Assembly: GCA_051004815.1 (NCBI GenBank) | Contig: JBPCJY010000233.1 | Span: 1-14,236, forward strand | DNA length: 14,236 nt | DNA from: JBBQXY01 sp051004815 | GTDB taxonomy: Bacteria; Chloroflexota; Ktedonobacteria; Ktedonobacterales; Ktedonobacteraceae | Direction of reading: 5' to 3' | In this document: piece after piece, positions 1-7,076 of the stretch | Position numbering within the stretch: position 1 is the first letter of the stretch | Layout: every line of letters starts with the position of its first letter | Translations under genes and position numbers: made by a program | Notes under the pieces: generated by a model | The model's database searches: none | What the model saw: the letters and a program-made list of their open reading frames with translations, nothing else | Told to the model about the DNA's origin: nothing

Positions 1-149
1 CCAAAGGGGATCGCCTCGACTACACAACGATACTTGAGGCGTGTGTTCTGTGGGTGGGGGGGGGGCGCTCCTTTGCTTTCGCCCTGGGAATCGTCATCGC
101 ATCACCAGCAATAATTCATGGACCCTGGTATTTTTCATAGGAGCAGTGC
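1..149. other. Left flank; possible 3' end of an upstream gene
   Basis: No gene can be called with confidence. One plus-strand frame is open from position 3 to a TAG at 138-140, giving 45 codons that enter from outside the window. That stop overlaps the yqeC ribosome binding site, as is common inside operons. I recognise no family in the translated peptide, and 45 open codons can occur by chance. The stretch also holds a run of ten G at 56-65 and a weak inverted repeat, CGCCTC (12-17) with GAGGCG (36-41). If a gene does end here, yqeC would be a downstream operon member and not the first gene. Confidence 0.25.
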
Positions 150-905
150 ATGCCGCCACTTTCAAGCCTTATGCGTTTACCTGCCAGGCCGCTGATTTCT
201 ATTGTTGGGGCGGGGGGTAAGACTACTACTATGTATACGCTCGCGGCTGAATTAGCGGCGTCGGGGAAGCGGGTTGTGACGACGACGACGACCAATATCT
301 ATATTCCCCGTTCAGATGAGACTGATACTCTTGTGGTGGCGGCGGAAACGCCAACGTTGCTCAGGATGGTGAATGCCGCGTGGGGGCAGCATCGACGCGT
401 CACAGTGGCTGGCAAGGTTATTGGTGCTGGGAAGTTGGGTGGAGTGCAGCTTGACCAACCGTATGCACTGTTGCAAGAAGGGGGAGCTGATGTGGTCATT
501 GTCGAGGCCGATGGTGCGCGACATAGCATGATTAAGGCTCCGGCGGAGTATGAGCCTGTGGTGCCAGCGCAGACAAATGTGGCTCTGATCGTGATGAGTG
601 CCGCGGCTATCAATCAGCCTTTGAGCACGGAGATTGCCCATCGACCAGAGAGAATTGCCGCTGTGCTGGATATCAAGCAGGGAGATATACTTACTCCCGC
701 GCTGATTGCCCGTCTGATGACGCATGAATTGGGTGGATTGAAAAATATTCCATTGCAGGCAGCAATTTACTTGCTTCTGACAGGTGCGACAGTAAGTACG
801 TTGGATATTGTGGCTGAGTTGACGTCCCTGGTAGAGGGAATGGAGCGGGTGACGGGTGTCTGTTGTTCTGCACGGGTTGGTGAATGGTTTGTATGGGGTC
901 TGTGA
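150..905 (+). CDS. yqeC: YqeC-type selenium-dependent molybdenum hydroxylase accessory protein
   Basis: A 251-residue soluble P-loop protein. Seen: a Walker A-type loop GAGGKTT at residues 20-26 directly after a short beta strand, a Thr-rich segment TTTTTNIYIP (44-53), and the family-typical stretch EADGAR (119-124) followed by KAPAEYEPVVP (129-139). This ADG-R...KAP...EP-x-P pattern is what identifies YqeC. The family is known as a genomic marker, with YqeB and SelD, of molybdenum hydroxylases that carry a labile selenium; its exact reaction is not settled. The start is supported by AGGAG at 139-143, six bases before the ATG; the next in-frame ATG (residue 8) lacks such a site. The next gene begins 27 bases after the stop, so the two are probably cotranscribed. 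A molybdenum hydroxylase operon lies about 6 kb downstream, which fits this role although the genes are not contiguous. Confidence 0.82.
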   Translation: MPPLSSLMRLPARPLISIVGAGGKTTTMYTLAAELAASGKRVVTTTTTNIYIPRSDETDTLVVAAETPTLLRMVNAAWGQHRRVTVAGKVIGAGKLGGVQLDQPYALLQEGGADVVIVEADGARHSMIKAPAEYEPVVPAQTNVALIVMSAAAINQPLSTEIAHRPERIAAVLDIKQGDILTPALIARLMTHELGGLKNIPLQAAIYLLLTGATVSTLDIVAELTSLVEGMERVTGVCCSARVGEWFVWGL

Positions 906-932
906 ATTATTGCTAAGGGATAGATAAAACGC

Positions 933-3776
933 ATGAAACTTGGACTTTACTGGTCATATGCTACGCGCTCACTGGTGCGTGGTGGGCAGCGGACGGTGCT
1001 GGCGATATTTTGCGTCGCGGTAGGAGTGATGGCTATCGTGGCATTACAGTTGGTTAGCTTGAGCGTGAATCAGGCACTGCTGGGCAATGTTATTGAGGCG
1101 AATGGGGGAGATATACGGCTGAATGCTAATTTGACCCCTTTGCGCCAGCGCGATCTCAGCGTGCTGGACACGTTAAAGCGGCAGGGGCGTATTAGCGATT
1201 ATGCGACCTCTTATGACGCGGGTGGGAGTGTCACGCTGCCTTCCGGCAATGAAGAGACGTTTAGCTTTATTGCGATATCGAGCAATTTTCCTTTGGTAGG
1301 TCAGGCGAACTTTATTGCTCCAGCACATGATTTGACTGTACAGGGCGTGGTGCAAGGCAATAATGTGGCTATGAGTTCTATTGTCTTTCAGAACCTGGGA
1401 GCGCATATCGGTAGCACGTATCGTGTCAAGACGTTAGATGGGCGGTTGGTGACGATCAGGGTGGCGGCAGAATTTCAGGAAGGCGGTGGGTTTCTGGGGC
1501 CACAAGTGCTGATTGCCCAGGCGACGCTGGCCGCGGTGCCTGGGCCGAATGGGGTGCGGCTCCCGGCACAATATGATACTGCCTATACCACTGTCCCTGC
1601 CGCGAATATGAACGCGGTGCAAAAACAACTGACACAAGCTCTACCGGCGGTAAGCGTTGTGACCGCGCCGGATTTGCTCAAGCGGCGGCAGAGCCAGGTG
1701 GATCAGATAGAGCTTTTCTTGCGCATCGTTGGTTTGCTGGCACTCTTCATTGGTGGTATTGGCATTATCAATACTATGCAGGTGCTGTTGCGTCGTCGGC
1801 AGGTCGAGATTGCGATGCTCAAGACGACCGGCTATCGCAGGGGTGATTTGTACGCCCTGTTCGGTTTAGAAGCGGCTCTGTTGGGGATAATTGGCGGTGT
1901 GGTGGGTACGGCGGTGGGTATAGGAGCGAGTTTTTTGGTGCGTGCCGTCGTTGAGAATGCTTTTTTCTTGCATCTGGAAGTTGTGTTAGACCCCTTGACG
2001 ATCATTTCAGGGCTGCTGATTGGTTTATCGACCGCGCTGATCTTCGGCTTATTGCCTATTGTCGAGGCTAGCCAGGTGCGCCCGTTGACTGTGCTGCGCG
2101 AGATTGGCGAAGAGACCAGGGCAGTTTCGCGCTTGACCACTATCGGACTACTGGCATTGCTTTCCCTGCTCTTTGTGGCGTTGGCAGCGACCATCCTGGG
2201 CGATGTGGTGACGGCGGCGGTGGCCGTGTATGGAGGTTCTGGCGTTATATTCGCTCTGGCATTGGGCTTTGGCTTGCTGGTGCTGGCTATCTCGAAGTTG
2301 CCGGTGTATGAGAAACCGACGCCGCGCACGTTGCTGTGGATAGGGCTGGCTCTTGGTATGGTCGTAGCCTCGTCCCTTTTGTTTGCTGGATTGGGCTACC
2401 TGGGCTACTTTGCCAATAACGCGGCTACGAGGTTGGGGTATAGCACCATCGGCACGTATATGCTGGTGGTACTTGGCGGTGTGGGTATTGTGCTGCTGGG
2501 TGGCTCACTGGTTTATTTCCTGGCAACGATTGTCAATAGCGTTGTTATGTTCACGCCGCGCTCGTGGAAGACGGCGGTGATGCTGGCGTATCGCAACATG
2601 GGGCGGCAACGCATTCGCACAACCACTACACTGACATCGCTCTTTGTGGGCGTATTCGCCATTGGCCTGATTTTGCTGCTTGGTCAGGGCATCAAAGATA
2701 CCATCAATAGTACGTTAAGTACCTTGTTTACGCACAATGTGTTTGTGATTGTGCCACCAAACCAGAAACAGGCCACTGTACACCAGTTGTCGGCACTGAA
2801 AGGTATTGATGCTAGCAAAACGCTGATCAATCCCGTCGCACCGCAACTCTATCCTTTGCTGGTGGCTGGTCGAGATATCAATACGATTCTGAAAAGTGTG
2901 CAGACGACGGATAAAATCGACAAACGCGACATCTTGAATGCGTTAAGCGACGTGGAGGGATTTGATCTGCGGGGTGGCCAGCAAAACGTGCCGGTGATTA
3001 CGCTGAAAAGTGGACGCAATTTGCGGGCCGCAGACGTGGGTACGAACAATGTAGTGATGAATTCCGCGCTCGAAAATGCGCCGGTGCGGCTGCATCTGGG
3101 GGATAGTATCGTTGTGCAGAGCACGGATGGCACTGTTACCAGAGTGCTCAAGGTGGTGGGCTTCTATGATGGAGAGGCACAAACGGGCAACACGAACTTC
3201 GCGAGCATATTGGCCGATACAGCCATTACAACACAGCTTGGCACAACGCAGACGATAGATATTTTCTCGCTGACGGTCGATCCCGACCAGTTGCCAGCCC
3301 TCAAAAAGAGTCTCACTACAGCTGTACCCACGGCGGTGATCTTCAGCGTGGTGGATATTGATGCACTGATTAATCAGGTGCTGAACAACCTCATTATCAT
3401 GCTGACAACGGTGGCTTCACTGGCGATGATCGCGGGGTTGATTATCATCGCGAACGCGGTGGCACTGGCGATGCTGGAACGCAGGCGCGAAATCGGCATT
3501 TTGAAAGCGGTGGGGCATACCAGCGGCTCAATTTTGGCTACGGTGCTCATCGAAAATGGTTTGGTCGGGCTGCTAGGCTCGTTGGTCGCTATGCTGCTGG
3601 TCACAGGGGCGATTGCCGCGCTCAGTGTCTTTGTTTTTCATATTTCCATCGGATTAGCACCTGGTTTAAGTGGGCTGATTATTGGCGCAACGGCCTTGAT
3701 TACGATGCTAATGGCAATGCTGGTGGCGTGGGGAGCTGTGCGCGTGCGACCATTGGAGGTGCTGAGATATGAGTGA
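933..3776 (+). CDS. Two-module FtsX/MacB-like ABC transporter permease
   Basis: A 947-residue integral membrane protein of the FtsX superfamily. Seen: an N-terminal membrane segment (about 22-43); an extracytoplasmic MacB-core-like domain (about 48-255); an FtsX block with the coupling motif VEIAMLKTTGYRRGD (291-305); several hydrophobic segments between about 400 and 535; a second start-like block KTAVMLAYRNMGRQRIR (546-562) leading into a membrane segment at 566-586; a second outer domain (about 590-815); and a second FtsX block with REIGILKAVGHTSGS (852-866). The protein is therefore an internally duplicated permease of the LolC/MacB type. Such permeases need a separate ATPase to move lipoproteins or peptides or to drive a periplasmic partner; the substrate cannot be told. 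No ATPase gene is adjacent in the window. A weak AAGGGA lies 12 bases before the ATG. The C-terminal RPLEVLRYE is typical of an intact FtsX end, so the gene looks complete. Confidence 0.88.
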   Translation: MKLGLYWSYATRSLVRGGQRTVLAIFCVAVGVMAIVALQLVSLSVNQALLGNVIEANGGDIRLNANLTPLRQRDLSVLDTLKRQGRISDYATSYDAGGSVTLPSGNEETFSFIAISSNFPLVGQANFIAPAHDLTVQGVVQGNNVAMSSIVFQNLGAHIGSTYRVKTLDGRLVTIRVAAEFQEGGGFLGPQVLIAQATLAAVPGPNGVRLPAQYDTAYTTVPAANMNAVQKQLTQALPAVSVVTAPDLLKRRQSQVDQIELFLRIVGLLALFIGGIGIINTMQVLLRRRQVEIAMLKTTGYRRGDLYALFGLEAALLGIIGGVVGTAVGIGASFLVRAVVENAFFLHLEVVLDPLTIISGLLIGLSTALIFGLLPIVEASQVRPLTVLREIGEETRAVSRLTTIGLLALLSLLFVALAATILGDVVTAAVAVYGGSGVIFALALGFGLLVLAISKLPVYEKPTPRTLLWIGLALGMVVASSLLFAGLGYLGYFANNAATRLGYSTIGTYMLVVLGGVGIVLLGGSLVYFLATIVNSVVMFTPRSWKTAVMLAYRNMGRQRIRTTTTLTSLFVGVFAIGLILLLGQGIKDTINSTLSTLFTHNVFVIVPPNQKQATVHQLSALKGIDASKTLINPVAPQLYPLLVAGRDINTILKSVQTTDKIDKRDILNALSDVEGFDLRGGQQNVPVITLKSGRNLRAADVGTNNVVMNSALENAPVRLHLGDSIVVQSTDGTVTRVLKVVGFYDGEAQTGNTNFASILADTAITTQLGTTQTIDIFSLTVDPDQLPALKKSLTTAVPTAVIFSVVDIDALINQVLNNLIIMLTTVASLAMIAGLIIIANAVALAMLERRREIGILKAVGHTSGSILATVLIENGLVGLLGSLVAMLLVTGAIAALSVFVFHISIGLAPGLSGLIIGATALITMLMAMLVAWGAVRVRPLEVLRYE

Positions 3777-3813
3777 AGAAGTTGAGCACACTATCGATCC
3801 CTGGGATCGATAG
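3755..3813 (+). other. Ribosome binding site plus 14-codon ORF overlapping the permease end; possible remnant of a lost gene
   Basis: A full GGAGGT at 3755-3760 sits eight bases before an ATG at 3769, which overlaps the permease stop (3774-3776) in another frame. This is the classic layout of a translationally coupled next gene. The reading frame gives only MSEEVEHTIDPWDR and stops at TAG 3811-3813, inside the 26-bp palindrome. Permeases of this kind are commonly followed or preceded by their ATPase gene, so this may be the severed start of that gene. It could also be a chance site or a short coupled leader. No similarity to a known ATPase N-terminus can be judged from 14 residues. Confidence 0.3.
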
Positions 3814-3830
3814 TGTGCTCAACTTCTTTA
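3774..3830. terminator. 26-bp perfect palindrome between convergent genes, probable bidirectional terminator
   Basis: Bases 3776-3801 are the exact reverse complement of 3803-3828, centred on T3802, so at least 26 pairs form with a minimal loop; T3774-A3830 can add a further pair beyond a G-T. The structure fills almost all of the space between the permease stop (3774-3776) and the stop of the minus-strand URO-D-like gene (complement of 3833-3835). The position argues for a two-way terminator. However, there is only a short T tract on the plus side (TTT, 3827-3829) and none on the minus side, and the stem is longer and more perfect than typical terminators. Confidence 0.65.
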
Positions 3831-3832
3831 TC

Positions 3833-4783
3833 TTAGCGCAGGTTATCCACCAGCCTTCTGGCTACATGGAGCCACTCCTCAGAGGTGTCATCGGGGACGG
3901 AGCAGCCGTTGGCAAGAATGAGGCGGCGACCTTTAGTCTCGGTGATGGCGGCCATGATCTCGTTGTCGAGTTCCATTTCGTTGCCGTGGGTGAGGGGGCC
4001 ACGCTCTGCCAGACCGGCCATGAGACATTTATCGGTCAGGGTCAGGGCCTCGGTCAGGCTGGGACCGGTGAGGCGGTCGCTCCAACTCATCGCGGCAACG
4101 GGATAGTCTACGAAATCTTCAAAATAGAGTTCGTCGCCCTCTTGCGAAGGGTCGGCGTGGACATGCACGACGTTGAGCCAGCCAGCCTGGGCCTTCTCCA
4201 GGACGGCCAGATCGTAGGGGCGTGCGATGTTGGCGTATTCTTCGCGTGTCAAATCTTTATTGGTTGCGCCCATGCTGGAGAAAAAGATGCCGCTCGCTCC
4301 GGCCTCAATAGCCGCTTGCACTAACGTACTCAGGTTGGCCGCGACCGTCACCAGCCCTTTTTTGAAATTGTCGCTATCGTTACGCGCCTGCTCTATGGCT
4401 GCTGCCTTGCCTAGAAAGCGGATCGCGTAGGTGAAAGGGCTGAAGAGGGTGAGGAGCAGGGGAAAATCGTCGGGCAATTGGCCGCGTAGGGTACGAATGC
4501 AGGTCAGTTGCTCCTGGAAGATGGGGGTATCCAGGCCAAGAGGTGGTACATCGCTCCATTGAGAAATTTGGGGTTTGGGATAGGCCAGGTCGGGCATGAT
4601 TTTCACGATATCGAGATCGAATTTCTGGCGGAAAAATTCCATTGTCAGTTCGGCCATGCGAGTGCCGGAACCTTCCGGTTTAAAATGGTGCCAGAAGCAG
4701 AAAGGTACGCGATCGACCGGTTCCCCTTTCACGGCGGCATGCACGCGTGCGCTGGAAGTCATAGGTTGTTGTGGTGTCGTCAT
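3833..4783 (-). CDS. Uroporphyrinogen decarboxylase-fold protein, probably not HemE
   Basis: A 316-residue soluble protein of the URO-D/methyltransferase barrel family. Seen: the family start KGEPVDRVPFCFW (19-31), a central AAIEAGASGIFFSS stretch (157-170), HVHADP (207-212), THGNEMELD (265-273), and a C-terminal RLILANGCSVPDDTSEEW (287-304) that resembles the 'GC..P.DTP.EN' end of the family. The HemE substrate loop RQAGRY is absent; the matching place reads HHFKPEGSG. The protein is also shorter than HemE (about 340-360). In cobalamin-type methyltransferases of this fold (MtaA-like), zinc is held by His-x-Cys and a later Cys. Here H207/H209 and C294 occupy comparable places, so a methyl-transfer role is possible but unproven. 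The start is supported by AAAGGGA (complement of 4793-4799), nine bases from the ATG. That site overlaps the stop of the upstream small gene, indicating translational coupling. Haem synthesis is unlikely. Confidence 0.78.
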   Translation of the reverse strand: MTTPQQPMTSSARVHAAVKGEPVDRVPFCFWHHFKPEGSGTRMAELTMEFFRQKFDLDIVKIMPDLAYPKPQISQWSDVPPLGLDTPIFQEQLTCIRTLRGQLPDDFPLLLTLFSPFTYAIRFLGKAAAIEQARNDSDNFKKGLVTVAANLSTLVQAAIEAGASGIFFSSMGATNKDLTREEYANIARPYDLAVLEKAQAGWLNVVHVHADPSQEGDELYFEDFVDYPVAAMSWSDRLTGPSLTEALTLTDKCLMAGLAERGPLTHGNEMELDNEIMAAITETKGRRLILANGCSVPDDTSEEWLHVARRLVDNLR

Positions 4784-4797
4784 TATGCTTTTTCCCT

Positions 4798-4983
4798 TTA
4801 CACATCTTTTGGTGTTGGTTGAGTTGGCGAAAGTCCCTGGGCATAGCGGGTTTTATCGCGTTGTGACTGCTCCTCGTTACGTTTCATGAGTTGCTCATCA
4901 ATGATTTGTGAGAGCATTGCGCCCAGGAGTGCGCCCCCGGCCAGGAGGCTGACCTTCACTAATGTTAAGCCAAAATTGTTCAT
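4798..4983 (-). CDS. Small single-span membrane protein of unknown function
   Basis: A 61-residue protein starting MNNFGLTLVKVSLLAGG. I chose this ATG (complement of 4981-4983) because AAAGGA (complement of 4991-4996) stands seven bases upstream. A longer in-frame version from 5088 would add 35 residues of unlikely composition and has no such site. One hydrophobic segment runs from about residue 6 to 25, rich in Gly, Ala and Leu. It is followed by a charged, probably cytoplasmic helix (about 29-46, with IIDEQLMKRNEEQSQRDK) and a Pro/Thr tail. I do not recognise a family. The stop lies 14 bases before the URO-D-like start and overlaps its ribosome binding site, so the two are cotranscribed. 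A role as membrane anchor or scaffold for that neighbour is only a guess. Confidence 0.6.
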   Translation of the reverse strand: MNNFGLTLVKVSLLAGGALLGAMLSQIIDEQLMKRNEEQSQRDKTRYAQGLSPTQPTPKDV

Positions 4984-5366
4984 CAGTATATCCTTTCTTG
5001 AAGCATGACCATACTCCAACATATCTGCTATAGAGTATACGCCATAGGGCGAAGAGGCGGAAGATGAGTTAAGGTTAAGATGTATCATTGCATTTCATGA
5101 GCGATTTCTCCACCAGAATCGGTCTATTTCGCGGTATTCTACATGAGAGCGTAACCAATTTTTAACTATATTCACCGACATTGATGCTACTATTAGTCTA
5201 GGAAAGTGGGGGAAATGTATCATTGAAAGATCATGAGAGCAACAATCATACTGATGATCTTATATATACGTTATTATTGTAGGCATAGCGTTTTCGTATT
5301 ATAAACAATAATGCTACTAGCTAATACAAGGTTAGAGCTGCATCGTACCTCAAGCTGGGGGCTGTC
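4984..5366. promoter_or_regulatory. AT-rich divergent spacer with probable promoters
   Basis: This spacer separates the minus-strand small-gene/URO-D pair from the plus-strand zinc-ribbon gene and must serve both directions. It is clearly richer in A+T than the genes. The sequence ATGTATCATTG occurs twice in the same direction (5080-5090 and 5215-5225), each time followed five or six bases later by CATGAG. GATCAT (5229-5234) pairs with ATGATC (5254-5259). No RNA gene or other open frame of note is visible. Confidence 0.45.
5277..5305 (+). promoter_or_regulatory. Candidate sigma-70-type promoter for the zinc-ribbon gene
   Basis: TTGTAG (5277-5282) and TATAAA (5300-5305) are separated by exactly 17 bases. 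The -10 box matches five of six consensus bases and the -35 box three of six. Transcription would begin near 5312, leaving a leader of about 55 bases before the ATG at 5367. The surrounding A+T richness makes chance matches easier, so this is tentative. Confidence 0.35.
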
Positions 5367-6764
5367 ATGTACCATTGTACAATTTGTCATACCGAGTTGT
5401 CTCAGAGTGATCTTTTTTGCGGCCATTGTGGACACATACTGAATACAACGGGGGAGGAGAGGAGTGTCACCGGTTATGCAAGAAATGTAGCAGGGACTCC
5501 TATTCTGCCAGTACTGCCGCAATCATCAGGCTCTATGCCCCAGTTATCGGGACAACAGCACCTGGATAGCAACCCAAGGATCGTCAATTCCGATGCAGGA
5601 AGAAACCTCTATACTGTGCCTCTGCATGACGAGGAGGAGAACTATCCTACTGTAATGTCAACAAAATCTTTTCAGCCACATGCCCAAGTATGGAGAGCGG
5701 ATGCTATCGTACACACGCCGACAGTAAATCTTGGTGGGGGTGCAGGTCTACGAGCCGACCACTCCTCGGGGCTATACAGCCGCAAGCGTATATTCACATT
5801 GGTACTCATTGCGCTTGCAAGTGTAATTCTCATCTCCAGTATCTCTATTCTGCTGTTTAGCGCAATGGCGCAAATGCATACTCCAGTGGTCGTACAGCCA
5901 GCCAGGCTGATAGTTACTCCATCCAGTCTAGACTTTGGAACATTAGTGAAGGGTGTGAAAACGGTTCTGCCAATAGGTATCAGCAATAGCGGCGGTCAAC
6001 CCATGAGTTGGACAATAGATACAGATAATATGCCATGGATAACATCCCAGGCGAAAGACGCAACGGTCGCGCCCAACACTCCTCAGCAATTAAACGAGAT
6101 CATGGTTGATACGAGCAACCTGACGGTAGGAGTTCACTCTACACTTCTCGTTATCAGTTCCAACGGTGGACAGGCACAGGTCAAGGTTTCGGTGGAAGTG
6201 ACACCTTATATGAAGACGCAGGCGAAACTGAAAACCGACGTAACAACGCTTAGCTTTGGCATGTTGCCGACAGGAACAGTAGTGACCCGCTCGGTGGTAG
6301 TCAGCAATATTGGCACCCTGGCACTGAATTGGAAGGCAAGTACAGGAAGTGTCAAATGGTTGACGTTAGATAGAGAATATGGAAGTATTCCGTTTGGGGG
6401 ATTACCGCAGACAATCAATGTGACAGTAAATACAGTGGGACTGAAAGCTGCGTCTTACTCAACCTCCTTGAACTTCACCTCAACTGGTGGAAACCAGAGC
6501 GTGTCCATTAGTCTGGTAGTAGCTTCCGCAACGTCACAGCAAACAAATTCGGCAAACTCCTTGTCACCACAACCAACTGCAACGACCCATTCATCACAAC
6601 AAGTAACGCCGACCGCGACGCCGACGACTATGCCGTCCCCGACGCCAACGGATGCGCCAACTGCAACACCAACAGCCACGCCGACCGCGACGGCAACAGA
6701 TACCCCAACCGCGACGGTAACGGACACGCCTACTCCTGTGGACACATCAACACCAACGCCATGA
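5367..6764 (+). CDS. Membrane-anchored zinc-ribbon protein with two beta-sandwich repeats and a Thr/Pro tail
   Basis: A 465-residue protein in five parts. First, an N-terminal zinc ribbon with C4, C7, C18 and C21 (CTIC...CGHC). Second, a hydrophilic linker (about 25-138). Third, one membrane helix (about 142-167) preceded by RKR. Fourth, two related extracytoplasmic domains at about 180-280 and 284-387, each with the pattern 'L.FG.L..G', 'N.G...L.W' and 'W(I/L)', as in ASH/BACON-type immunoglobulin-like sandwiches (SSLDFGTLVKG and TTLSFGMLPTG). Fifth, a low-complexity Thr/Pro/Ala tail from about 402 to the end. With a ribbon inside and repeats outside, it may sense or bind cell-surface polymers, but no partner is visible. 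The start is fixed by the first Cys at residue 4; only a poor GGGGG (5357-5361) precedes the ATG. The gene stands alone, with its own promoter region and a terminator. Confidence 0.8.
   Translation: MYHCTICHTELSQSDLFCGHCGHILNTTGEERSVTGYARNVAGTPILPVLPQSSGSMPQLSGQQHLDSNPRIVNSDAGRNLYTVPLHDEEENYPTVMSTKSFQPHAQVWRADAIVHTPTVNLGGGAGLRADHSSGLYSRKRIFTLVLIALASVILISSISILLFSAMAQMHTPVVVQPARLIVTPSSLDFGTLVKGVKTVLPIGISNSGGQPMSWTIDTDNMPWITSQAKDATVAPNTPQQLNEIMVDTSNLTVGVHSTLLVISSNGGQAQVKVSVEVTPYMKTQAKLKTDVTTLSFGMLPTGTVVTRSVVVSNIGTLALNWKASTGSVKWLTLDREYGSIPFGGLPQTINVTVNTVGLKAASYSTSLNFTSTGGNQSVSISLVVASATSQQTNSANSLSPQPTATTHSSQQVTPTATPTTMPSPTPTDAPTATPTATPTATATDTPTATVTDTPTPVDTSTPTP
6601..6760 (+). repeat. Degenerate Thr-Pro/Thr-Ala coding repeat
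   Basis: The 3' end of the zinc-ribbon gene is built from short imperfect units such as ACGCCGACC, GCGACGCCG and CCAACTGCAACA. They encode TPTATP, TPSPTPT and TATDTPTAT-like runs with no hydrophobic residues. Low-complexity DNA of this type is prone to slippage, so the tail length may vary between strains. In the protein it would be a flexible, possibly glycosylated, extracytoplasmic stalk. Confidence 0.7.
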
Positions 6765-6786
6765 GAATTGGGGGTCAGTTTTCTAG

Positions 6787-6820
6787 AGCGAGTATCTTAA
6801 CATGATACTCGCTTTTTGTT
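6787..6820 (+). terminator. Intrinsic terminator of the zinc-ribbon gene
   Basis: AGCGAGTATC (6787-6796) pairs perfectly with GATACTCGCT (6804-6813) around a seven-base loop, followed by a run of T (6813-6817) and a further T-rich stretch. It begins 22 bases after the stop codon. This is a textbook Rho-independent terminator, so the purine operon downstream has its own promoter. Confidence 0.85.
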
Positions 6821-7076
6821 GCTTTCAGAGGGTCCTGCATTATTAGATTCGTCAGGCGATCAAGGGAAGATTGGTGTGGTTATCCCACTCAACGGAAAAG
6901 CGTTCCACAAAATTGCTGCAAGGGGTATACTTAGCAAACAGATTGCATGGCTTGACTGAATGTATTTTTGGATGATCTCATCGTTAACGGCTCTCGACTC
7001 TTCAGGCATATTCTGGTAGGATGTCCTGCAATAACCCTACGAGTTACGTGATAATTTTTATGAAGGAGGGTTCTTA
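6821..7076 (+). promoter_or_regulatory. Leader region of the purine operon with a weak promoter candidate
   Basis: There is no gene here. A possible promoter is TTGACT (6952-6957, five of six consensus) with TCTCAT (6976-6981, four of six) at an 18-base spacing, which would give a leader of roughly 90 bases. A purine (guanine/adenine) riboswitch would be a natural control for this operon, but I could not find its conserved core. The region ends in a strong ribosome binding site, AAGGAGGG (7063-7070), six bases before the adenine deaminase ATG. Confidence 0.3.

Noticed and set aside
3773..4324. 183-residue plus-strand open frame across the URO-D-like gene
   Set aside because: It starts inside the palindrome and lies antisense to a well-supported protein with family motifs and a good ribosome binding site; its own translation shows no recognisable domain.
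3833..4783. Assignment as HemE of haem synthesis
   Set aside because: The characteristic RQAGRY loop is absent and no haem genes are nearby.
4984..5088. 35-residue N-terminal extension of the small membrane protein
   Set aside because: No ribosome binding site supports the upstream ATG, while the downstream ATG has a well-placed AAAGGA.
6455..6745. Minus-strand Val/Gly-rich open frame (96 codons)
   Set aside because: It is the antisense reading of the Thr/Pro tail repeat; its VGVAVGV pattern arises from that low-complexity DNA.
6821..7076. Purine riboswitch ahead of adenine deaminase
   Set aside because: It was expected from function, but I could not find the conserved loop and junction sequences or the paired stems of the purine class.
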